A DNA stretch of 64,000 nucleotides from the NCBI GenBank assembly GCA_916613615.1, contig OU744727.1, forward strand, positions 4,246,593 through 4,310,592, written 5' to 3'. This document shows positions 39,180-52,349 of this stretch, piece after piece (the first letter of the stretch is position 1; every line of letters begins with the position of its first letter). The notes under the pieces were generated by a model. It was not told the origin of the DNA. It did not search any database and saw only the letters and a list, made by a program, of their open reading frames with translations. The DNA comes from Steromphala cineraria (lineage: Eukaryota > Mollusca > Gastropoda > Trochida > Trochidae). A program made the translations under genes and the position numbers.

Positions 39180-39345
39180 GTATGGAGCACAGTGGTGTAT
39201 GGGTTAGCATGCTGGCCTCTCACCCCAGAGAGGGATGGGTTCGAGTCCCGGTGGAGACACCAAACATTGTGACTTGGGTCACATCCTGTGTTGTGTCCCT
39301 GGCAAAGGTACTTCATCCACATTGTATGACATCGGTATGTTATAT
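39180..39345 (+). mobile_element. tRNA-derived SINE
   Basis: An A-box-like TAGCATGCTGG (39205-39215) and a B-box GGTTCGAGTCC (39238-39248) lie at tRNA-like spacing, and GGCCTCTCACC resembles the anticodon region of tRNA-Glu-type SINE heads. The body continues with ACTTGGGTCACATCCTGTG and TGTGTCCCTGGCAAAGGTAC followed by TTCATCCAC. I recall similar blocks from other animal SINEs. The 3' end is not sharply defined. The imperfect anticodon stem argues against a true tRNA gene. Confidence 0.65.
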
Positions 39346-39875
39346 TTGGTATAGTAGGAAACACAGACATGATTTGTATTTCGTGCTTTCATGATCAACT
39401 GTTTAGATTAGTATCCACGATAATCCATAATTCAATATGTATAGAAAAGATAAAAAGATACGCCAAATGATAAGTGATCTGAATTTCTTTCCCTCTTGTC
39501 TACAGGAAAATCGTTTATGGTACCAATTAACATGTATTTCCACGATTTGCATGGTTTCATAATGAACAATAGGCACAAAGTATCTATCTTTCGTTTTGAG
39601 ATTCAGCAGTGGCTACCAACTTCAGACTCATCGCTTCAAATAACCCAATAAAAATGCAAGACACACGATGAGGTGTTACCCCCAGTAGAACAACATACGT
39701 TTGCATATCAATAATGCACCAGATTTTGTCTGCACTGGATCCAACGCACGGTTTGATGCCTATAACCTATATCTGTCTTGGAGAGCGAGAATGGTAGCAT
39801 GGAATTGGACGTTATTGGCTTCAACCTGAAGATTATCAGCGAGGCACCAGATTGATGCAATTAAGATATAGAAGT

Positions 39876-42046
39876 GTATGGAGAGCATGGTATGATAGGT
39901 TCAGCTCTGGATGGTCTTCTTTGATGGTTAGGATATAGTATGTAGAGAGCAAGGGATGATAGGTTCAGCTCTGGATGGTCTTCTTTGAAGGTAAGCATAT
40001 AGTATTTAGAGAGCAAGGGATGATTGGTTCAGCTCTGGATGGTCTATTTTGAAGGTTAGCATATAGTAAACGGAGAGCAAGGGATGATAGGTTCAGCTCT
40101 GGATGGTCTTCTCTGAAGGTTAGCATATAGTATATGGAGAACAAGAGATGATAGGTTCAGCTGTGGATGGTCTTCTCTGAAGGTTAGCATATAGTATATG
40201 GAGAGCATGGGATGATAGGTTCAGCTCTGGATGGTCTTCTTTGAAGGTTAGCATATAGTATATGGAGAGCAAGGGATGATAGGTTCAGCTCTGGATGGTC
40301 TTCTTTGAAGGTTAGCATATAGTATGTAGAGAGCATGGGATGATAGGTTCAGCTCTGGATGGTCTTCTTTGAAGGTTAGCATATAGTATGTAGAGAGCAA
40401 GGGATAATAGGTTCAGCTCTGGATGGTCTTCTTTGAAGGTTAGCATATATTATGTAGAGAGCAAGGGATGATAGGTTCAGCTCTGGATGGTCTTCTTTGA
40501 AGGTTAGCATATAGTATGTAGAGAGCAAGGGATAATAGGTTCAGCTCTGGATGGTCTTCTTTGACGGTTAGCATATAGTATATGGAGAGCAAGAGATGAT
40601 AGGTTCAGCTCTGGATGGTCTTCTTTGACGGTTAGGATATAGTATGTGGAGAGCAAGAGATGATAGGTTCAGCTCTGGATGGTCTTCTTTGAAGGTTAGC
40701 ATATAGTATATGGAGAGCAAGGGATGATAGGTTCAGCTCTAGATGGTATTCTTTGACGGTTAGGATATAGTATGTAGAGAGCAAGGGATGATAGGTTCAG
40801 CTCTGGATGGTCTTCTTTGAAGGTTAGCATATAGTATATGGAGAGCAAGGGATGATAGGTTCAGCTCTGGATGGTCTTCTTTGAAGGTTAGCATATAGTA
40901 TGTAGAGAGCAAGGGACAATAGGTTCAGCTCTGGATGGTCTTCTTTGAAGGTTAGCATATAGTATATAGAGAGCAAGGGACAATAGGTTCAGCTCTGGAT
41001 GGTCTTCTTTGAAGGTTAGCATATAGTATGTAGAGAGCAAGGGATGATAGGTTCAGCTCTGGATGGTCTTCTTTGAAGGTTAGCATATAGTATATGGAGA
41101 GCAAGGGATGATAGGTTCAGCTCTGGATGGTCTTCTTTGAAGGTTAGCATATAGTATGTAGAGAGCAAGAGATAATAGGTTCAGCTCTGGATGGTCTTCT
41201 GTGAAGGTTAGCATATAGTATATGGAGAGCAAGAGATAATAGGTTCAGCTCTGGGTGGTCTTCTTTGAAGGTTAGCATATAGTATATGGAGAGCAAGGGA
41301 TGATAGGTTCAGCTCTGGATGGTCTTCTTTGAAGGTTAGCATATAGTATGTAGAGAGCAAGGGATAATAAGTTCAGCTCTGGATGGTCTTCTTTGAAGGT
41401 TAGCATATAGTATATGGAGAGCAAGGGATGATTGGTTCAGCTCTGGATGGTCTTCTTTGACGGTTAGGATATAGTATGTGGAGAGCAAGAGATAATAGGT
41501 TCAGCTCTGGATGGTCTTCTTTGAAGGTTAGGATGTAGTATGTGGAGAGCAAGGGATGATAGGTCCAGCTCTGGATGGTCTTCTTTGAAGGTTAGGATAT
41601 AGTATGTAGAGAGCAAGGGATGATAGGTTCAGCTCTGGATGGTCTTCTTTGACGGTTAGGATATAGTATGTAGAGAGCAAGGGATGATAGGTTCAGCTCT
41701 GGATGGTCTTCTTTGAAGGTTAGGATATAGTATGTAGAGAGCAAGGGATGATAGGTTCAGCTCTGGATGGTCTTCTTTGAAGGTTAGGATATAGTATGTA
41801 GAGAGCAAGGGATGATAGGTTCAGCTCTGGATGGTCTTCTTTGAAGGTTAGGATATAGTATGTAGAGAGCAAGGGATGATAGGTTCAGCTCTGGATGGTC
41901 TTCTTTGAAGGTTAGGATATAGTATATGGAGAGCAAGGGATGATAGGTTCAGCTCTGGATGGTCTTCTTTGAAGGTTAGGATATAGTATGTAGAGAGCAA
42001 GGGATGATAGGTTCAGCTCTGGATGGTCTTCTTTGAAGGTTAGCAC
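39876..42046. repeat. 64-bp minisatellite, about 34 units
   Basis: The consensus unit is GTATGTAGAGAGCAAGGGAT, then GATAGGTTCAGCTCTGGATG, then GTCTTCTTTGAAGGTTAGCA, then TATA (64 bp). About 34 units fill 2.17 kb with very few indels. Variant positions (TATGTAGA or TATATGGA; TTAGCATATA or TTAGGATATA) alternate in the middle of the array. In about the last eight units TTAGGATATA is nearly fixed, which suggests local homogenisation. The unit has no long open frame and no known satellite match that I recall. Every unit carries AGGTTCA and CAGCTC words. Confidence 0.95.
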
Positions 42047-42635
42047 CGAAGCACTGAATTGAGATGCATTGAAGTGATAGGGAGTTGAAAACCTTAGTAT
42101 TTGACTGTATATTCTATCGGCATCAGATATATGACAATCATATGGCAGTCTCTAGTTCTGGACGTTGCAATTGAAGCAGATATTGGTGCAATTGTATGTG
42201 TAGAGAGCGAGACGTTGTTAGCATAACTATAAAGAGGCATTGAAGAACTTGATTGCCATCAGTAATATATATATGTTTAAGTAATAGAGAGCTAAAGTGG
42301 TTTTGTCTAGCACTTGATGTTATTGACACACCATTATGGCTATCAAGGAAACACCACATTGATGTCATTAAGGTTAATCTAACACCCAGACATTAGTTTC
42401 TGATATCTTGTCCTGAACATAGTTATTTTTTAGCGCCGCTTGGGCAGTTTTGCAGCCATTAAGGCTCCAAAAATGGAACATCGTGTAATGATTTTGAGTA
42501 AAATATATGTAAGAAAACAAGAAATTGTAGTATATGGCATTGAATGTAAGTGGTATCACTGGAAGGCGAGATTGATGCCATCAGGATATGTACTTGCTGG
42601 AGATGGAGAAATGCTGGTCTATGGCTCTCTATTAC

Positions 42636-42733
42636 CATCACCCTATATATAAGCACTGATGGCTCTGTGACCATCACCCTATATATAAGCACTGATGGCG
42701 CTGTGACCATCACCCTATATATAAGCACTGATG
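42636..42733. repeat. 36-bp tandem repeat, 2.7 units
   Basis: ACCATCACCCTATATATAAG followed by CACTGATGGCTCTGTG is repeated, with one base changed in the second unit and a truncated third. Open frames on both strands here are products of the repeat. Confidence 0.9.
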
Positions 42734-45700
42734 CGAACTGAGCATGATAAGTTAAGCCGGGTCTGATTAAACTAGTGTCGATGATAGGTTATCAGAGCGC
42801 TTCAGATGGATATAACTATTGTTTCCCTCCGTCTGCGCATTCGAGAAGAAGTTGGGGCAATCTAGTACGGATTTGTTGATACCTAAGGCAATGTTATAGA
42901 AAATTGAGATTCCACTTCTTGGGCCTACTTGATGTCTATGTGTAGAGAAGTTGCCACTTATTGGCTGTAACAATTTCCGGAACTGGAGATTCAGAATTGG
43001 TTGGTTTTCTTCTGGAATATGGCACCTCTACTGCGCAATATATCCATCGTAGTCTTTACTGGACTGGCGTGAGAGGAATAGCAAGGCAAAATCAATTTAG
43101 AACATTTAGGGTATTCAATTCGATGCAATTTTAGAATCAAGAAGCAATTATATAGGAATTTGATCAACCGTGAAGAGGTTTTTTGAAGTGAACTCGGGAA
43201 GAAAATTGCTCTCTCATGTGTAACAAAAGAATTTTGTTAACTTTTACGTATTGAAATAGCCATGTAATATGTGTTGAAATCAGACACCATGTTTCTGTGT
43301 TTGTAATTATGTTTTGGGAAAAAAAGAGATCTGTAAAATGGTAATTGTCATTGATACACATGTTGTGGAAACATCCTTTGCCAAATAACTGCATTTATTC
43401 ATTGTTTATGAAACAACTCTGTAGTTGTTAACATAAAGCGCAATGTATTATTTCGGTTGACAGCTGTCTTATTGGAAATTAGGGTACCATTTAAGTGAAA
43501 CGTTGTCCTTCCATATATATGTTTATCATTGTGCCTGTTATCTAAAGCTAATATAAAAAATCTTTTTCAGTTCATACGTTGAACCATATACCACAATTGT
43601 TTTATTTTTTAATCAAAAGAGAGTATTGAAACCGCAATTGTTTATTTTTTATCGTGATTTTAAAGCTTTTAAAATTCAGGCATCTAGTTTGATTTACTGT
43701 AATTTGTGATTTTCGCATCTCACAAACTACCAGATGATGTTCATACTACGTTATATACAATAAGTGTCCCCTTGTCCAATATTGTAAATCTATATCTATC
43801 TTCTGTAATGTTTAAATTTGGACGTTGGCATATGCTGAGCAATTACGTGCCAGTTGGCACATTATTCGTAAGTTAATTAGTACTAATTAGATCATTGAAA
43901 GATGTTTTCCGATGAATGACAAGAGTGTGTGATTATAACTCTAGTCTATGCTATCTTGTTGCGATGCCAAATTTTAGTGCAAGATCTTGATTCTTGTAGC
44001 CTCAATGTCCTTCTTAATTTGATGAATTCATCTTTGCGGGATATATTGATATTATCCTTTTCTGTTTTTGACCTAATCCTTCATATTGACTGTGTATTAA
44101 ATATGGGCAATTAATACAGTATAGGTCCTAATTCTTCAAGTTGAGGAATGTAAAGCCAAAAGAATCGAAACCATATAAATGATCTTTCAGTAATTATTTA
44201 AATGTTTTCATTGACTAAATTGTAGTATTTTTTAACCTTTTATCCCCAATTGTGTTCGATGATCTTGTGAGAAATAGCAATCCAGTAACCGTGCAAGGTT
44301 TGGTTCCTTCATCCTTGGTGTCCTTGGTGAGATGTTGTAATGGAAATAAGATTTTAGACTAACAATCAGCTCTAACCATGGGATAACGACAGGCTCTATG
44401 GTATTGGCAACCTTTAGAGAAATACATTTGGTTCTTTAATCACAAATTGTACATAATTGCTGCTATTTCAATATCATTAAAACAACTGACTGGCCATATC
44501 AAATCAGGCATATTTACGTTGTACTCAATATTGTCATAATTAACGCAATTGCTACCGTCATAGAACATGTCTTATAAATGAAGTTCTCTAAATTATATGA
44601 AAGAATTTTTGAAACAGATCAGTTTTTTGCTGTATATATTATTTGGAGAATCTATTATCTTATACTTTATTTTCTGAAATATTTACAAATTTATTTTCAA
44701 AGTAAGAGAATACTCAGTACATACAATTATCAAGACTTTTCTGGAGAAATACATACGTGAGTTCTGACAATAGACATTACACTTAAACCCACAGAGCTGC
44801 TAGTAAGAGTAGAATAATAGATACAGCGCATGTGAGAGATATGTTCTTGTAAGTAAGACTAGGAACAAAAACTAACAACACACCTTGACCCGCTGGGAAC
44901 ATTAGCGACCATGACAACCGGCTGTGTCTTGTGGTTTTTCAAAGAGCATCTGGTATTATAGCATATTTGTGGAAAGAGATTACCTAAGAATGACTCCACG
45001 TTGTTTATGTAGCCATGGGAGTTGTCTACAGGTTGGGAAACCTTACACTGGCAAACACACGGTAAACACGAGTTTAGCAGATAAACCCATGTTTCAACCT
45101 ACATTCTGAAGAATTTCAGTCAAGAGAAATATCTCAATTATGAGTCCTGAAACTTGAGTCTCAATTTCCTGATTTACTCATTCTGAAGTGAAGGAAATGT
45201 TTTTTAGTAAACTGATTTATCATGAAGATATTTTCGTGTAGGCTGAATTCCAAAGACACAAAGGAACACGTTTTGTGACAAGATTTATGAAGTTCAGGAC
45301 CTTTTAGATATATTTATGAAAGATTAATTCCAATTCCTACAAATTTTGTGACAAGATTTACTGTGTGCAATATAGTAAATGTCACTTTCAGTATCCTTTG
45401 TATAATATTAGCGAAATCTGAATTTTGCATATTTTTATGCTTGTTATAGCTAAACCTCATTAATTAAGATGACGTGAATTGTTTCTTCGTTGAATATCTG
45501 TTGAATCTATTTAAGCATATCTGCCCTGTTAAATCTGTTTAAGCATTGTTTCTCGCTGGATTCATTGAAATTCAAACTATGTTTAATGTTACTGTGTGCA
45601 CCTGGCATGTTGATTATCTCAATCACCCCAATAGCTAATAGCTGTGACCAGGGGTGAAAGCGGCAAGAGAAGTGACGAAACACAAACAGCTTCTGGGGAT

Positions 45701-46745
45701 TCTCAATTCCAGTTGCAAATCCCACGTCAGATGAGTTTCAACAGGTCCTTGGCAGGTTAATTCCTTCAACCTCCTTCTAAGTCTAAATATTTAAAGGAAA
45801 TGAAGTAAATTGGATATGTCAAGTGAAGATAATTGCTTAAAACTGGCGGTCTCGGCGGAGAAATGAAACTTGATGGTTCTTAACTTTACTATAATCGACG
45901 ATTCTGAATGGCTGATATATACTTGTTAACGTAGTTGTTGGGAATGTCTGTTGATTTGATGATGGCATGAGTTATGAGCACGACCTTGTGGGTCTGTATT
46001 GATTTTAAACAGATGTTCTTTACAAGTTTGTTCGACATGCCATGTATACATTATTTCATGTTATGGTGTTTCAAATTAGATTTGGCTTAACCGCATCGCC
46101 TGCGATTTATTCCTTATCGATCAATACACACTTCATACCTTTAATACAGTGCTTGCTGGCGTGTTTGCATGACGTAGTTAAGAAAGCTTTAGAAGTTATG
46201 AGCTCTGGGGTAATTCGGCAAAACGTTTTATGAAATAATAAACTCATAATTCAGTGAAAATCTGATTGATGAAGACGCGGGTATTTTAACATCAAACATG
46301 TTGCCATCATTTCTTTGAACGTCATGCTAATAATTGTTTTGTTATGGAATCTCTTGAAATCATATGTAAATAATTACTTTTCTTCTACACCTCCTGTTTT
46401 AAAAGAAACGTTTATGGGCATATTATGATATTTTGAAGAATTTTCGTTTGAAACGTTAATGATTTTTGCAGATGAAAACAAATGAATGTTGATTTATCGT
46501 TGTTGATTATCAGTTATATATCAGTTATCACCTTATCGGATGATACCACTCTTTTCGAGTTCTTATTTAATTATCGTCATAAAAATACACTAAGGGTATG
46601 AAAATAATGAACAAGATCCATGCTTATTTCAAGTCTGATATATTTCAATCCATTTCACAGCTTATTTGTTAACCATATACAACAGTTATTATGCTTGTCA
46701 TAAATTCTTCTTGGATGATATAGAACTATGTCGACCGATTTGAGT

Positions 46746-46929
46746 CACAGGAACCCGATATCGTAAATAAAATGTAGGTAAAACGTTGGTAAGAAAGATC
46801 CGTTCCTATATGTATATAAAGTATATACATATAGGAACGGATCTTTCTTACCCACGTATATACATATAGGAACGGATCTTTCTTACCAACGTTTTACCTA
46901 CATTTTATTTACGATATCGGGTTCCTGTG
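46746..46929. repeat. 184-bp near-perfect palindrome with duplicated centre
   Basis: The left arm begins CACAGGAACCCGATATCGTA and passes through GGTAAGAAAGATCCGTTCC. The right arm is its exact-looking inverse, ending GGGTTCCTGTG at 46929. The centre holds an additional inverted copy of the inner 30 bp (TATATACATATAGGAACGGA followed by TCTTTCTTACC), joined by CACG. The order is therefore arm, short inverse copy, full inverse arm. This can form a long hairpin or cruciform. It has no coding content and does not show MITE-like flanks I can identify. Confidence 0.9.
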
Positions 46930-49606
46930 GTTTGAGTTGCTTGACATTCGCCTGCAATGTTCAGGGGGGAGGGGAGAGGGGCTTGAGAAACCTGTAGTCT
47001 TGTTGATGTTTGAGGTTTTGTAACACATCCAATGGTAAACAAACACGAAAAGATCTGATGCAGCATGTCACATAGCTAAGTTCAAGGCTTCTTTGCTTTT
47101 TACGCTTATAAAGAATTCATCTCCTTAAAATCATCGACTCCAACCCTCGAAATTATTCATTGGCCAATTGCGTGATACGAACCATCGGAGACACAAATTT
47201 GCTATGTTTGTTATCGCTTGGAGAAAACCGATATTCCCATCTTCTGTGTTTGTTAAGTGGTGTAAAAAGCAAGATAGCCAATCACATGTCGATCTGAAGA
47301 AGTTTATTCGGTGGTGATCTTGTTTGCGACATCAAAGCAGGTCGGATTACGGCAAGACGTGAAATGTCGTCTGCTGCAATTTCCGAGGTCACAGGTCAAA
47401 CTGCTCGCGCTGGAAAGGCCGTGACCTTGTCTGTGGGTTCGAATCAACTCTGATGCCAATATGGATGCTGTATCGTCTGTGTATGTGATAGGGGCGGGTA
47501 TCAAAGCAATCCTGGGCGTTCTTCTAAGAGTTGCCAGATCGTCTTCAAATAAATCCATTCGCCACGGGAGTGCAAGTTCCTCTGTGTTGTTTGCACAGCA
47601 TGTGTGCTGTTGGTATTTACATATTCTTGTCAAAAAACTTGTCTTTTAGCTTCCTTTCGTGTTTAAATTACTTCCTGGATCCGTTTACACCAAAACGATT
47701 GTGGATATCTTAAAATATTACCGCACCTTAAAGAACAAAACCCTCCGCTCTCGAAATTTCAAGGGCTTGTGGTCCTTTGAAGTGATAAAAAGTAGACTTC
47801 TGTTCTCATTTAAAGTTAATTTCAAGACATTTTAATATTCTCAAGATATCTTCTGATATGAATTTATCATTTTAAAATCATATGTTGTTTGTTTACATCA
47901 GAAAATGTCTTATTCAAAACATCGAAGCGAACATAATTACACGATGTTATGAAAAACATATACGATTTTTTTGGGGGGAGTTTAGATGTAAGCACAAGCT
48001 ATTACTCCAGGACCCCGCAAAGGCCAGCAGACAGATCCGTTACATACAGTGTGTACAGTGGCAGAGGTCCAAGCCTGGGGAGATTGGCTTTGTTTATTCA
48101 ATCAGTATCTTTCATCCAAGGGAACCACGACATGCCCAGTTGGTTAATATCGTACGTCAAGTACACAGTGGTTGAACATATATTAAAACTCAAAATATTA
48201 ATCATTACTGCTGGCGTGTTGTTATCTCGCCACGTATATGATTCTGTTAGTAATTAGATCTGTAAATGATTCTTAAATGTACGGCTCATGATGAAGAATG
48301 TTTCTTTTGAATTGCTTGACGTCCTTGACTTTATTAGGTTTATCCTGTTTACTTTAAATGTTTGTATTACTCTCCTTTACTCCGATTACTTTACAGCAAA
48401 AACGTCATCAAAACCTTCACCTCTCAGAATTTGGCAATGGCGTATACGTGTTAGATATTAAAGGAAAGGGAAAAGCAATGCAACACATAACGTTTGCTAT
48501 ATTGCAGAACACAAGGAAGAATATGAGAATATTTTCAAAGGTATCACATATGTTAAATTTTAAAATCAATTTCTCCACAAACCTTGCCCAGATATATACT
48601 TTGTGACACACTTCGTTGTATAACACACCACGTATACGCTAATATCTGTATTTCCTTTGAACGAGATCGATTGAAAGTCGAAAGGTGTTTTCGACACATG
48701 ACACATAGAGGCAAATCGTAATGTGTTATAAACACATCAAGCCATATGTTATAACGCGGAATAACTGTTACATCGATTGTGACACATTAAGTGTCATTTC
48801 CTGATGCATTCCATCTATGTTACGAAACCAACAATATAAACGATTATCACACCGCCGGAAGGCTTTACATGTAAAGTCCATCTATCAAAGTTGTTTCTCT
48901 ATACCTATACATAACACTTGTTTTATACCCCAGGGAATCTCAACCCGTGTTGGTGGAGATATTTATCTAAACAAAAATTTCTTAGCTCGTGCACCCTGCG
49001 GGTTAATCTAGCTGCGTATACGTCAATGATATAATTTAAATGCTTTTATAAAATTCTTGGAAGTTGTCACGTTCAGACATACGTGTTTATTTGCAATGTA
49101 TAGATGGACATGGAATTGTAGAAGATTTTTTATGATTTGTTTGTAATAATTGACTGTTAAACGTAAATTTGATGAATTACGACCTTTTGGCCTACATATC
49201 TATTGACAAATCTTCTTATTGATGATTTTCACAGAAAAAAAAACACTTAACATTTTCAGTTTTCTGTTTCCCTACATCTCCGTCTATACCATTTAGTAAG
49301 GCCGACAACATTTATTCTTTCTTTGCTCCCAATAAATGAAAAATCCCTTTTCTTCATTAAACAGAACCGTACATGTTTTTGGTCGTCCTTGAAAAAAGTG
49401 CTGATTGTGACTTACTCTACCCGGAAACGGAGCAGTAATGCTCTACAATTAACAATTGTTACTCCCAGCCGGAGTGACCTTTTATACATTTCTCATGTCA
49501 AAAATATAAAGGTGACATTTACTCGTCGTGGCAATGGTTTTATTCATGAGTTACACATCAACTCACCTGACTATCTGACACCTGTTGGAGCGCTGTTCTG
49601 TTCACC

Positions 49607-49690
49607 TCCCTATACCGTTATTTCACACACCTTTACCGTTATGACACATTACCTACACCGTTATTACACCCTACCTATACCGTTATTGCA
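49607..49690. repeat. Short imperfect tandem repeat (about 20 bp, four units)
   Basis: Units such as CCCTATACCGTTATTTCAC, CCTTTACCGTTATGACAC, CCTACACCGTTATTACAC and CCTATACCGTTATTGCAC follow one another. Confidence 0.75.
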
Positions 49691-51210
49691 CTTATCATAT
49701 ACATATGTGGTACATATGCAGCATAACATGGATGCTATTCGCTATATACCATCCTGAGGGTGTGATATACCTCATAACAAGCTGGAGATGCAATCAGCTG
49801 GTATGCTTCCCTCCTTTGATCAATATCAGCTGTAAGTTAGCAATAAGCTCTACCTCAGAGTATATCCGAGTGAGAGAAGACACTCATCCATTCCCCCAGA
49901 ACCTTTCCTAATCATTGCCTGCAGGTGCCAAAAAGCACCTTATATTCGCACTGTTTACCTCTTACCTGGCTTTTGTATGTGTAGTCCATGAGCAACTTAC
50001 ATGAGCTCTCAAGCTGTAAGCCTCGCAGCGATTGGGCGAAATATGCATAAACTATTGTTATAGTATACTGCAGTTGGAATTCGTACCGAGCTGATGTAGA
50101 TATTATCCGGTTGTTAGTACTAATGGTCATTAATTACTGCCGCTAGTGGAGGCGAATACCACGAGTGGGGAAGGATTATGGTATGTTGGCACAGTCCGAG
50201 GGAGTTATTGCCTGAGGGATGTGCTACATTGTTGTAGTCGATTGTGTTTGATTCTCAGTGGTGACATCCGTGCCGAGTGTTACTGCCACACACTTGCCTA
50301 TTGTATCGAATCAAACACGACATGCAGACTGAATACTCAGGTTAGTACAACTTCTCAGTACGTCGACTCACTCACATGCCTAGCGTTCCTGGACTTTGTC
50401 CAGATTTCCGCCATTTCCTCAAGTGGTTTCATTGTATCCATCCCTCTCCATAGCTAACACTTGATTTACATTGTAACTTTAAGCTCTCATATCAGTGTAA
50501 TTTCTGTATCCAATTCCCAGCTGGTACGTTACAGTTACCTGGAGTTATATTTGCTCTGCTTTGTTGTGGAATATGAGCCAACTTGGTCTGCAGCAAGGTG
50601 CGTTACTGAGCCATATGTTTTTTATGCAGGGAACGGAATATTCTTACGCTTTTATCGGAAGCGAATGTTCACGTGTTTATGTTATTACCACAGGTTGATT
50701 TATAACCTCTTTTATGACACTCAACGGTTATTCGATCCAACGCATTGCTGTGTTAATTCACACTCCGCCAAGGTCTGTTGCTTTATTGTTCAAAGGACAG
50801 TTATTTTTAGTTAACCACGGGAGCTCTATACACATACATGTGATATTTTCATTATTAGCCAAAGAAAAAAGTCGACACTCATATTTGAGGTGCAAACACC
50901 AAGCATTACAGGTGAACAGACTCGCGAGGCTGAGTCAGACATTTTGTTGCCGAAAATGATTTTTGTTTGTTTCGAGAATTCTTGTGCCTAGGCATCTTGG
51001 TGCTACGTAAAGTTGCTGATATATTTTTATGACTCCATGTTTGTGAATTTCACTCATCGTTGATGGTTGTTGACAGGTAGTTGATTGTTTATTCGCCTCC
51101 TGGTTTTAGATCAGTGTTGGATGGCAAACCCCTGTGATAATCCATTAGCACAACAATCCAAACAAGCTCCTTTTGAAACTCTGTCCTATCGTTTAGTTTG
51201 TGTAGCTTAA

Positions 51211-51560
51211 AGGGGCAGTAGCATGTTTTGAGGTGGAATATTAGGTGATATCAGGAAAATTTAAAAAATGGTTTTAATTGAGAGACAATGTATCTAAACT
51301 AAATGAAGCAGTAATAAATCAGATATACAATGTAAAGTTCAGTCATTCGATTCTCTTTTCTTCAAAAATGAATTAAAGGTGTTCATACAAAAAAGGCCAT
51401 TTGACTTTATGTGAATCTATATAATCTGTTCTCTGACTATGGATGATTGGTTTGTGTAATGAGATTTTTGACACTATCAAACTAATAAATTTAGCATTCA
51501 CGTACAATTACAGTGAAAAATTGAAAATATAAAATTGTCGAAAATGTGCTACTGACCCTT
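51211..51560. mobile_element. MITE family 1 (TTAA-flanked), copy C, older
   Basis: About 350 bp with TTAA at 51207-51210 and 51561-51564. The termini AGGGGCAGTAGCATGTTTTG and GTGCTACTGACCCTT carry several substitutions relative to copies A and B. Internal sequence is alignable throughout but has small deletions (for example in the AAAAAGGCCATTTGACTTTA region). It is the most diverged of the three copies. Confidence 0.85.
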
Positions 51561-52189
51561 TTAAAGGAATACACAGTTGTAAGGCATATATTTATATATC
51601 TAATGTTTACGCTATTTTAAATAATGAATGGACAACTATCGTTCGGGCTAATTATGAAGCTAAAGCAAGTCTATGAAAAGATTTGAGAGCTCAATTTAAG
51701 GAGAAAACTCAATCTCCTTTTCATTTTATCAAAGATTCTTTTTCAAACTTGTAGAATTAAATGGCCAGAATGTAAGTGTTAGACTAGCTTTGATGATGTT
51801 ATTTGATTACATCATTTATTTTCTAACAAGTAAAGATTATTGTTGTACTGTAGAATATTACCTATAATAATAAGTTTTGTATTTACATGTGATTTTGTAC
51901 TTTTTCAAATGATTTAGAATGAAATAGATTAATCATGTATTTCCCCTCTGTGGTTCCGCCACAAAGTGCCACGGACTGTACTCGGTATTAAATATGTTTC
52001 ATTTGAAATTATTGTGATCAACGTTTTGGTTGGTTTTACTCTCTGATCAGGTGGTGTTAGATCTGTTTGCGCAATGACATACTCACAAACCCAGACAAGT
52101 GTTTTCTTATTAGAAAACTAAAAATGTATTTTGGTGAATTTTGAAAATTTATATTTTTATATATTTATATTTAAATTTATATTTTCCAG

Positions 52190-52349
52190 TGCGTGGAGAG
52201 AGCTGCTGTGACAAGTTCCTGAGGTGTCTGTCACATGTACCATGTGCGTCGCTTATAGCATGGATCATTCTTTTCATGGGCCTAGGAGGCCTTACCGGAA
52301 GTCTCCTCATTGGAACATACAAGACACGTGAGCTGCTCGGCAGCAATCA
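52190..52349 (+). CDS. PLP/DM20/M6-family exon: N-terminal cysteines and first transmembrane segment
   Basis: The exon starts after acceptor TATTTTCCAG (ag 52188-52189) and ends at donor AATCA|GTGAGT (gt 52350-52351). Entry is phase 1, exit phase 2, length 160 bp. It encodes VRGESCCDKFLRCLSHVPCA, then SLIAWIILFMGLGGL and a further hydrophobic stretch to about I-G-T-Y, then KTRELLGSN. The pattern C-C-x3-L-x-C-L-x3-P-x-A-S-L-I-A is characteristic of the PLP/M6 family (compare the N-termini of PLP1, GPM6A and GPM6B). The paired cysteines fit palmitoylation sites just inside the membrane, followed by TM1. The phase-1 entry equals the vertebrate exon 1/exon 2 border. The family consists of four-pass proteins of neurons and glia, involved in membrane curvature and process outgrowth. 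The GCGHEA motif that usually follows TM1 in vertebrates is absent. Confidence 0.85.

Larger units (their letters stand above)
36593..52189 (+). other. Intron between exon 1b and exon 2
   Basis: About 15.6 kb, AT-rich. It holds a direct-repeat TGACCC motif, a SINE, a large minisatellite, a 36-bp repeat, a long palindrome, a 20-bp repeat and a TTAA MITE, each listed separately. I see no coding exon with splice support inside. Stretches at 37320-39180, 42740-46740, 46930-49600 and 49700-51200 contain only short unsupported open frames. Confidence 0.6.

Noticed and set aside
39187..39260. Possible tRNA gene
   Set aside because: A- and B-boxes are present, but the anticodon and acceptor stems do not pair properly and a SINE body follows.
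39876..42046. CRISPR-like regular repeats
   Set aside because: The 64-bp units are contiguous with no unique spacers, and the host is eukaryotic; this is a minisatellite.
42459..42741. Repetitive peptides on both strands (LIYRVMVTxPSV; ITLYISTDG)
   Set aside because: They are translations of the 36-bp tandem repeat.
47304..47649. GC-richer frames on both strands (109 aa minus, 62 aa plus) and a B-box-like GGGTTCGAATC at about 47435
   Set aside because: No splice borders, no recognised domain, and no matching A-box or cloverleaf upstream, so neither a gene nor a tRNA/SINE can be supported.
49323..49757. 144-codon + strand frame
   Set aside because: It has no start context or splice support, runs into the short tandem repeat at 49.6 kb, and has no recognised family.
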